A stretch of 27,627 nt of DNA from an uncultured Geobacter sp. (lineage in GTDB: Bacteria; Desulfobacterota; Desulfuromonadia; Geobacterales; Geobacteraceae): the NCBI GenBank assembly GCA_937886325.1, contig CALABV010000093.1, forward strand, positions 1 to 27,627, written 5' to 3'. Positions 22,921-27,627 of the stretch are shown one piece after another (the stretch's first letter is position 1; each line of letters begins with the position of its first letter). The position numbers and the translations under genes were made by a program. A model generated the notes under the pieces. It worked only from the letters and a program-made list of their open reading frames with translations, did not search any database and was not told the DNA's origin.

Positions 22921-24153
22921 ATGAGAAGAGTAGTGGTTACGGGAATCGGAGTCGTGTCTCCCTTGGGCACCGGGAACCGGAAAAATTGGGATGCGCTGCT
23001 TGCCGGCGTGTCGGGAATCGACCGGTTGACCCGTTTTGACACCGGCGATTTTCCCGTACAGATTGCCGGGGAAGTCAAGGACTTCAATCCGGAAGATTTC
23101 ATTGAAAAAAAAGAAATCAAGAAGATGGACCTTTTCATCCAGTACGCCCTGGCCGCCGCGCAATTCGCGATGGAGGATTCCGGACTGCAGATTACCGAAG
23201 AAAATGCCGAGAGAGTCGGCGTTCTTGTCGGCGCCGGACTTGGCGGGCTTCCCACCATTGAAAAGTACCATACCGCCCTTCTGGATGGCGGATACAAAAA
23301 GATTTCGCCGTTTTTCATCCCCATGCTCATAACGAACCTGGCGCCCGGACACATATCGATAAAGTACGGCGCCAAGGGACCCAATGTTTCATCCGTGTCC
23401 GCATGCGCCACTGGAACTCATTCAATCGGTGACGCCTACCAGATGATTCGGCGGGGCGACGCAGATGCCATGATTGCCGGCGGTACGGAATCCGTCGTTA
23501 CTCCGCTGGCTATCGGCGGTTTTGCCGTGATGAGGGCGCTGTCGACCCGTAACGACGATCCTCAAGCGGCCTCCCGGCCGTTCGAAAAGAACCGTGACGG
23601 ATTCGTCCTCGCGGAAGGAGCCGGTATCGTTATTCTCGAGGAGTATGAGGCAGCGAAAAAGCGCGGCGCAAAGATCTACGGCGAGGTCGTAGGGTACGGC
23701 CTGACAGGAGACGCGTACCACCTGACCGCACCATCGCCGGGCGGGGAAGGGGCTGCCAGGTGCATGAAAATGGCCCTTGACAATGCCGGCGTCAATCCCG
23801 AAGAAGTGGACTTCATCAATGCCCACGGCACATCCACCCCGATGAACGATCTCTACGAGACCTTGGCCATCAAGCAGGTTTTCGGCGCTCATGCATCGAA
23901 ATTGATGGTTTCATCCACAAAATCCATGACGGGTCATCTTCTGGGCGCCGCCGGCGGCGTCGAGGCTGTCTATACGCTCCTGTCCATGCAGAACGGGATA
24001 GCCACGCCGACGATAAACTACCAGGAACCGGATCCGGAATGCGATCTGGATTTCGTTCCCAACACCCCGAGAGAGGCCCGAATCTCCTGCGCCCTTTCAA
24101 ACTCCTTCGGCTTCGGGGGCACAAATGCCACCCTCCTCTTCAGAAAGGTGTAA
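22921..24153 (+). CDS. fabF: Beta-ketoacyl-ACP synthase II FabF
   Basis: FabF elongates acyl-ACP by condensation with malonyl-ACP. The 410-aa protein starts MRRVVVTGIGVVSPLGTG. The catalytic residues are all present: Cys162 in SSVSACATGTHSIG, His302 in NAHGTSTPMND and His339 in STKSMTGHLLGAAGG, with Lys334. The end (NSFGFGGTNATLLF) is typical. GAGGAG lies 9 bp before the ATG. Distance from acpP is 98 bp, including the hairpin; rpiB follows after 11 bp. Confidence 0.97.
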   Translation: MRRVVVTGIGVVSPLGTGNRKNWDALLAGVSGIDRLTRFDTGDFPVQIAGEVKDFNPEDFIEKKEIKKMDLFIQYALAAAQFAMEDSGLQITEENAERVGVLVGAGLGGLPTIEKYHTALLDGGYKKISPFFIPMLITNLAPGHISIKYGAKGPNVSSVSACATGTHSIGDAYQMIRRGDADAMIAGGTESVVTPLAIGGFAVMRALSTRNDDPQAASRPFEKNRDGFVLAEGAGIVILEEYEAAKKRGAKIYGEVVGYGLTGDAYHLTAPSPGGEGAARCMKMALDNAGVNPEEVDFINAHGTSTPMNDLYETLAIKQVFGAHASKLMVSSTKSMTGHLLGAAGGVEAVYTLLSMQNGIATPTINYQEPDPECDLDFVPNTPREARISCALSNSFGFGGTNATLLFRKV

Positions 24154-24164
24154 AGGCTGACCGG

Positions 24165-24611
24165 ATGATAGCGCTTGGAAGTGATCATGGCGGATTCGAA
24201 CTTAAGGAAGCTGTCAAGCTTCTCCTGCAAGAAAGGGGAATCCCGTTCGAGGATTTGGGCACCAATGACGGAAATTCCGTCGATTACCCCGATTTCGGGG
24301 AAAAGGTGGCGCGGAAGGTCTCCTTGGGCCAGGCCGAGAAAGGGGTGCTCGTCTGCGGGACCGGAATAGGAATGTCGATTGTCGCGAACAAGTTCCCCGG
24401 CGTGAGGGCTGCTCTGGCCGCTGACGCCTATATGGCAAAAATGGCGAAGCAGCACAACAATGCAAACATTCTCGTCCTCGGCGGTCGTGTCATCGACGAG
24501 AATGAGGCGAGCGAGATGGTCGCTACCTGGCTTGATTCCGAGTTCGAAGGAGGTCGCCATCAGGGTCGGCTCGACAAGATCGCCGATCTGGAGAAGGAAC
24601 TCTATAAGTAA
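24165..24611 (+). CDS. rpiB: Ribose-5-phosphate isomerase B
   Basis: RpiB interconverts ribose-5-phosphate and ribulose-5-phosphate in the non-oxidative pentose phosphate pathway. With ATG 24165 it has 148 aa and starts MIALGSDHGGFELKEAV. The catalytic cysteine is Cys64 in VLVCGTGIGMSIVANK, and His97 lies in KQHNNANIL. An open frame extends back into fabF but is not family-like. Its position between fabF and glyA recurs in related Deltaproteobacteria as I recall. Confidence 0.94.
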   Translation: MIALGSDHGGFELKEAVKLLLQERGIPFEDLGTNDGNSVDYPDFGEKVARKVSLGQAEKGVLVCGTGIGMSIVANKFPGVRAALAADAYMAKMAKQHNNANILVLGGRVIDENEASEMVATWLDSEFEGGRHQGRLDKIADLEKELYK

Positions 24612-24667
24612 GGCGACGGTATCCGGTTTCAGACCTGGTGCGCCGCTACACCGCAGACGAAGACAAT

Positions 24668-24698
24668 ACGGGACTTGAAGGTCCCGTTTGCTTTTTCA
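24668..24698 (+). terminator. Probable intrinsic terminator between rpiB and glyA
   Basis: ACGGGAC (24668-24674) pairs perfectly with GTCCCGT (24681-24687) around a 6-nt loop and is followed by TTGCTTTTTC. It lies within 60 bp of the rpiB stop. It may separate the fab-rpiB transcript from glyA or act as a partial terminator. I see no clear promoter between it and glyA. Confidence 0.7.
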
Positions 24699-24718
24699 TT
24701 ACACCCAAGGAGAAAGAG

Positions 24719-25966
24719 ATGTCGATACTTGAAACCTTAGATCCCGAAGTCGCTCAAGCCATACGGTTGGAAACGGAGCGTCAGGAATATAACCTGGAAC
24801 TCATCGCGTCGGAAAACTTTGTTTCCGAGGCGGTGCTGGAAGCCCAGGGGTCGATAATGACCAACAAGTACGCCGAGGGATATCCTGGAAAACGGTACTA
24901 CGGCGGATGCAGCCAGGTCGACGTGGTCGAGAATCTCGCCATTGAACGCGCCAAGGAGCTGTTCGGGGCGGAACACGTCAACGTTCAGCCGCACTCCGGT
25001 TCCCAGGCGAACATGGCCGTATATTTCGCTGCCCTGCAACCGGGCGACACCATTCTCGGCATGAACCTTTCCCACGGAGGGCACCTGACCCACGGCAGTC
25101 CGGCCAATTTTTCCGGAAAACTCTTCAATGTGGTGTTTTACGGTGTTTCCAAGGATACGGAAACCATCGACTATGAAGAAGTTGAAAAACTTGCCCGCAC
25201 GCACCAGCCGAAAATGATAGTGGTCGGCGCGAGCGCCTATCCGCGCATCATCGACTTTGCCCGGTTTCGTGCAATAGCCGATGCCGTCGGCGCGGTAATC
25301 ATGGTGGATATGGCCCATATCGCCGGGTTGGTTGCGGCCGGACTTCACCCCAGCCCGATCCCCTATGCCGAGTTTGTAACAACAACCACGCACAAGACAC
25401 TCAGGGGACCCCGCGGCGGAATGATTCTCTGCCGGGAGCACTATGCGAAGACCCTCAACTCGAACATTTTTCCCGGGATTCAGGGCGGGCCGCTCATGCA
25501 TGTCATTGCCGCAAAGGCGGTTGCCCTGAAGGAAGCCCTGACCCCTGAATTCAAGACCTATCAGGGACAGATAGTCAAGAATGCGAAGGCCCTTGCCGAC
25601 GCACTGACCGGGCACGGCCTTCGGTTGGTCTCCGGCGGCACCGACAACCACATGATGCTGGTGGATCTGACCTCCACCGGTCTTACCGGAAAGGCGGCCG
25701 AAGAGGCGCTGGACAAGGCAGGCATCACCGTCAACAAGAATACCATCCCCAACGAGACCCGTTCCCCGTTCGTCACGTCCGGCATCCGTATCGGGTCCCC
25801 GGCCGCAACCACCCATGGTCTGAAAGAGCCCGAAATGGCCCAGGTTGCCGGTTTCATTGCCGATGCGCTGAAAAATGCTGAAAATCCCGAGCAGTTGGCG
25901 AGGATCAAGGGCGACGTCAATTCGCTGATGAAGAAGTACCCTCTCTATGCGCACCGCCTGCGCTAG
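24719..25966 (+). CDS. glyA: Serine hydroxymethyltransferase
   Basis: GlyA converts serine and tetrahydrofolate to glycine and methylene-tetrahydrofolate, the main one-carbon source for purines, thymidylate and methionine. The 415-aa PLP enzyme has LELIASENFVS, NKYAEGYPGKRYYGGC, NVQPHSGSQAN, MVDMAHIAGLVAAG and the Schiff-base lysine Lys226 in TTTTHKTLRGPRGG. An AAGGAG site precedes ATG 24719; the frame open upstream spans the terminator and is not coding. A strong terminator follows. Confidence 0.97.
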   Translation: MSILETLDPEVAQAIRLETERQEYNLELIASENFVSEAVLEAQGSIMTNKYAEGYPGKRYYGGCSQVDVVENLAIERAKELFGAEHVNVQPHSGSQANMAVYFAALQPGDTILGMNLSHGGHLTHGSPANFSGKLFNVVFYGVSKDTETIDYEEVEKLARTHQPKMIVVGASAYPRIIDFARFRAIADAVGAVIMVDMAHIAGLVAAGLHPSPIPYAEFVTTTTHKTLRGPRGGMILCREHYAKTLNSNIFPGIQGGPLMHVIAAKAVALKEALTPEFKTYQGQIVKNAKALADALTGHGLRLVSGGTDNHMMLVDLTSTGLTGKAAEEALDKAGITVNKNTIPNETRSPFVTSGIRIGSPAATTHGLKEPEMAQVAGFIADALKNAENPEQLARIKGDVNSLMKKYPLYAHRLR

Positions 25967-25988
25967 GATTTGCTTCGGACTGGAAGGG

Positions 25989-26022
25989 AAGGGGGACGAG
26001 AAAAATCGTCCCCCTTTTTTTG
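25989..26022 (+). terminator. Strong rho-independent terminator after glyA
   Basis: AAGGGGGACGA (25989-25999) pairs perfectly over 11 bp with TCGTCCCCCTT (26006-26016), loop GAAAAA, with a T-run through 26021. It closes the fab-rpiB-glyA block. Confidence 0.95.
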
Positions 26023-26039
26023 TCTTGAAAATGACCTGT

Positions 26040-26060
26040 GATTCGGTTAATACTCGAATC
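26040..26060. repeat. Small inverted repeat upstream of the TM2 gene
   Basis: GATTCG (26040-26045) and CGAATC (26055-26060) form a perfect 6-bp dyad with a 9-nt AT-rich centre. A weak promoter (TTGAAA at 26025-26030, 17 bp, TAATAC at 26048-26053) would place it over the -10 element, so it could be an operator. The remainder of 26061-26171 is AT-rich, then G-rich, with no other clear signal. Confidence 0.35.
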
Positions 26061-26171
26061 GAAATAATTTCATTAATATTTGGTGTTCTCATTACAGGCC
26101 GGATGCCGGGGAAATACGGCATTCCTTTTCACGTACGTGGATTTTCGGATACATTCGAGGGGGGGTAGGGT

Positions 26172-26552
26172 ATGTACTGCAGGAATTGCGGAAAGGAAGT
26201 GGCTGATCAGGCTGTCATGTGCGTCTCGTGCGGGGTGCCGCCGAAGAACGGGAAGAACTTCTGCCAGAACTGCGGAGAGGCGAGCGTTCCTGGCGCGGAG
26301 ATCTGCGCAAAGTGCGGAGTCAGGCTGTCACAGGCAGCGGGAGAGGGGAGGGACTGGCTTACCACGCTCCTGCTCTGCATCTTTGTCGGGGGACTGGGTA
26401 TCCATCGTTTCTATACGGGACATACGGTTATCGGGATCATCCAGCTGCTTACTCTCGGGGGCTGCGGTATCTGGACCATTATCGACCTGATACTTATCAT
26501 CACCGGCTCTTTCAAGGACAGCGAGGGGAATCCTCTGGTAAGAAAAATGTAG
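26172..26552 (+). CDS. Double zinc-ribbon and TM2-domain membrane protein
   Basis: The 126-aa protein starts with two zinc-ribbon units (CRNC...CVSC and CQNC...CAKC, residues 3-54). A TM2 domain follows (about 60-115), with two hydrophobic helices flanking the GGLGIHRFYTGHT turn and a GGCGIWTIIDLILI second helix. TM2 proteins are small inner-membrane proteins of unknown function in bacteria. The start at 26172 follows a long G-rich stretch serving as ribosome-binding site. It leads a cluster with the next two small membrane proteins, 14 bp apart from the first of them. Confidence 0.88.
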   Translation: MYCRNCGKEVADQAVMCVSCGVPPKNGKNFCQNCGEASVPGAEICAKCGVRLSQAAGEGRDWLTTLLLCIFVGGLGIHRFYTGHTVIGIIQLLTLGGCGIWTIIDLILIITGSFKDSEGNPLVRKM

Positions 26553-26566
26553 CGGGGTGATGACAG

Positions 26567-26875
26567 GTGCGTACTGCGCGGCTTGCCGGGTATCTTGCCA
26601 TTTTCGTCATTTTTGCGCTGCTGCCTACCTCCTGTATCGAAGGCTTGCCCGATATCTGCGTGTTTCGTCGTTTTTTCGGGTTTGAATGCCCGGGATGCGG
26701 CATGACACGGGCCCTTTCAGCCCTGCTGCACGGGGACCTGGATGCCGCATGGGGGTTCAACCGAGGCGTTCTGGTCGTGTTCCCAATGCTCTGTTTCATC
26801 GTTGCAAAAAGGATCTGGAATGATGTGAAGAATACTTTCATGAAAGAATCAGGCACTCACTGTATCGAGAAGTGA
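26567..26875 (+). CDS. DUF2752 family small membrane protein
   Basis: The 102-aa protein has the DUF2752 signature FGFECPGCGMTRALSALLHGDLDAAWGFNRG (split here into CPGCGMTRA and the helix after it), flanked by two hydrophobic segments (about 7-22 and 68-82). The function is unknown. The N-terminal segment ends LLPTSC, which looks like a lipobox, but the family is normally a plain membrane protein. The start is a GTG at 26567. DUF2752 genes often lie beside TM2 genes, as here. Confidence 0.8.
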   Translation: MRTARLAGYLAIFVIFALLPTSCIEGLPDICVFRRFFGFECPGCGMTRALSALLHGDLDAAWGFNRGVLVVFPMLCFIVAKRIWNDVKNTFMKESGTHCIEK

Positions 26876-26897
26876 TGCGTTCAAAAGGAGGGAATGA

Positions 26898-27602
26898 ATG
26901 GAAGCAAAGGGTCTCGACTTCGCGGCAATTCCTCAGACGGCTATCAGGGTGATAACAGCACCGGCAACCTTTTTCAGGGAAATGCCGAAAGGCGGCGGTT
27001 TCATAGAGCCGCTTGTCTTCATGGTTGTAATGGCTGTTATCGGCGGAGTGATCGGCGGTCTCCTGCACGCCCTGACAAACATCCTCGGCCTTCACCTCTA
27101 TTCGGGAGTTGCCATGGGATTCATGTCCATTGTCATGATGCCCGTTCTGGCGGCCATCGGGAGCGCCGTTTTCGGCTTCATCGCCGCGGGAGTGCTTTTT
27201 GTCATCTGGAAGCTCATGGGTTCCAGCGAGGACTACGAAGCAGCCTACCGCTGCACCGCCTATCTTGCGGCCATCTCGCCGATTACCACGGTTCTCAATA
27301 TTATTCCCTATGTCGGAGGGGCAATCGGTCTGGTGGTCATGCTCTATTACCTCGTCACCGCAAGCGTTGCCGTGCATGGGATTCCCTCTCAAAAGGCATG
27401 GGTCGGATTCGGTATCATTGTGGCGTTGTTGATGATCCTCAGCGTCAGCGCACAGATCACGGCGAGGCGGTTTGCTAGGAACATGGAGCAGGCGGCGGAA
27501 TCGTGGAAGGATGCCTCGGAGCAGATGAAGAAAAACGCCGAGGAGATGCAGAAGCAGATGCAGGAACGGATGAAGGAAGAGATGGATAAGCAGAAACAGT
27601 GA
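26898..27602 (+). CDS. Yip1-family multi-pass membrane protein with charged coiled-coil tail
   Basis: The 234-aa protein has five hydrophobic segments between about residues 38 and 190 and an N-terminal motif (AIRVITAPATFFREMPKGGGFIEPL, shortened: TAPATFFREMP) that matches bacterial Yip1-domain proteins. The C-terminus from about residue 192 is a highly charged, Met/Glu/Lys/Gln-rich helix (EQMKKNAEEMQKQMQERMK), probably a cytoplasmic coiled coil. The function is unknown. AAGGAGGG precedes the ATG. The stop TGA forms part of the first heptamer of the tandem repeat at the window's end. Confidence 0.78.
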   Translation: MEAKGLDFAAIPQTAIRVITAPATFFREMPKGGGFIEPLVFMVVMAVIGGVIGGLLHALTNILGLHLYSGVAMGFMSIVMMPVLAAIGSAVFGFIAAGVLFVIWKLMGSSEDYEAAYRCTAYLAAISPITTVLNIIPYVGGAIGLVVMLYYLVTASVAVHGIPSQKAWVGFGIIVALLMILSVSAQITARRFARNMEQAAESWKDASEQMKKNAEEMQKQMQERMKEEMDKQKQ

Positions 27603-27627
27603 AAAGTAATAAGTAATAAGTGAAAAG
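27600..27627 (+). repeat. Heptanucleotide tandem repeat, running off the window
   Basis: Four 7-bp units in a row: TGAAAAG, TAATAAG, TAATAAG, TGAAAAG. All fit TRAWAAG. The array begins with the stop codon of the Yip1-like gene and continues to the last base, so its full length is unknown. A 7-bp period of this kind places stop codons in all three forward frames. Confidence 0.75.

Noticed and set aside
27600..27627. CRISPR array at the window end
   Set aside because: Units are 7 bp and contiguous without spacers, and no cas genes are present.
1..27627. tRNA, rRNA, 4.5S or tmRNA genes
   Set aside because: All gaps were read for cloverleaf arms and CCA ends; none seen. Short RNAs without strong sequence signatures could still be missed by eye.

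Overview
This window is a gene-dense, mid-50s % G+C (by eye) stretch of bacterial chromosome. It most resembles a member of the former Deltaproteobacteria (Desulfobacterota, Geobacter/Syntrophus-like). That placement is an inference from three things: the order ffh-rpsP-khpA-rimM-trmD-(SPOUT methylase)-rplS-rnhB-yraN, the order yceD-rpmF-plsX-fabH-fabD-fabG-acpP-fabF-rpiB-glyA, and a B12-dependent class II ribonucleotide reductase. I cannot name a genus. Almost everything is housekeeping, and I find no convincing new multi-gene system. The less ordinary material lies in non-coding elements and a few accessory genes.

Layout. (1) 2-157 is the C-terminal end of the protease gene lon. (2) 158-567 is non-coding and holds a ~180-bp repeat with perfect 14-bp terminal inverted repeats, a probable promoter and a hairpin. 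(3) 568-6759 (+) is the translation/RNA block: ffh, rpsP, khpA, rimM, trmD, a SPOUT-like RNA methylase, rplS with a strong terminator, then rnhB, yraN and rsmI. (4) 6767-10641 (-) is a two-gene reverse block: a Cys/Met-metabolism PLP enzyme and nrdJ, the latter behind a promoter carrying two NrdR-box-like palindromes. (5) 10964-14450 (+) holds a PIN-PhoH ATPase, a second diverged copy of the repeat, tsaD and rsmA. (6) 14666-15313 (+) is an orphan SARP/BTAD-type regulator with its own promoter. (7) aspS (+) and trmL (-) converge. (8) 17986-25966 (+) is a long lipid block, yceD-rpmF-plsX-fabH-fabD-fabG-acpP-fabF, followed by rpiB and glyA and closed by a strong terminator. (9) 26172-27602 (+) is a cluster of three small membrane proteins (zinc-ribbon/TM2, DUF2752, Yip1-like). 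The window ends in a heptanucleotide tandem repeat.

How the genes work together. Block 3 covers membrane targeting (Ffh), ribosomal proteins S16 and L19, ribosome maturation (RimM, KhpA), tRNA G37 methylation (TrmD), 16S rRNA methylation (RsmI) and R-loop removal (RNase HII). TsaD, RsmA, AspRS and TrmL continue the tRNA/rRNA theme. Block 8 makes the acyl-ACP machinery (PlsX, FabH/D/G/F, ACP) and couples it, as in many bacteria, to L32. NrdJ supplies deoxynucleotides and is probably under NrdR control.

Start codons were chosen from Shine-Dalgarno position and family alignment. Where I moved a start from the longest open frame, the entry says so. All identities and promoter matches were counted by hand.
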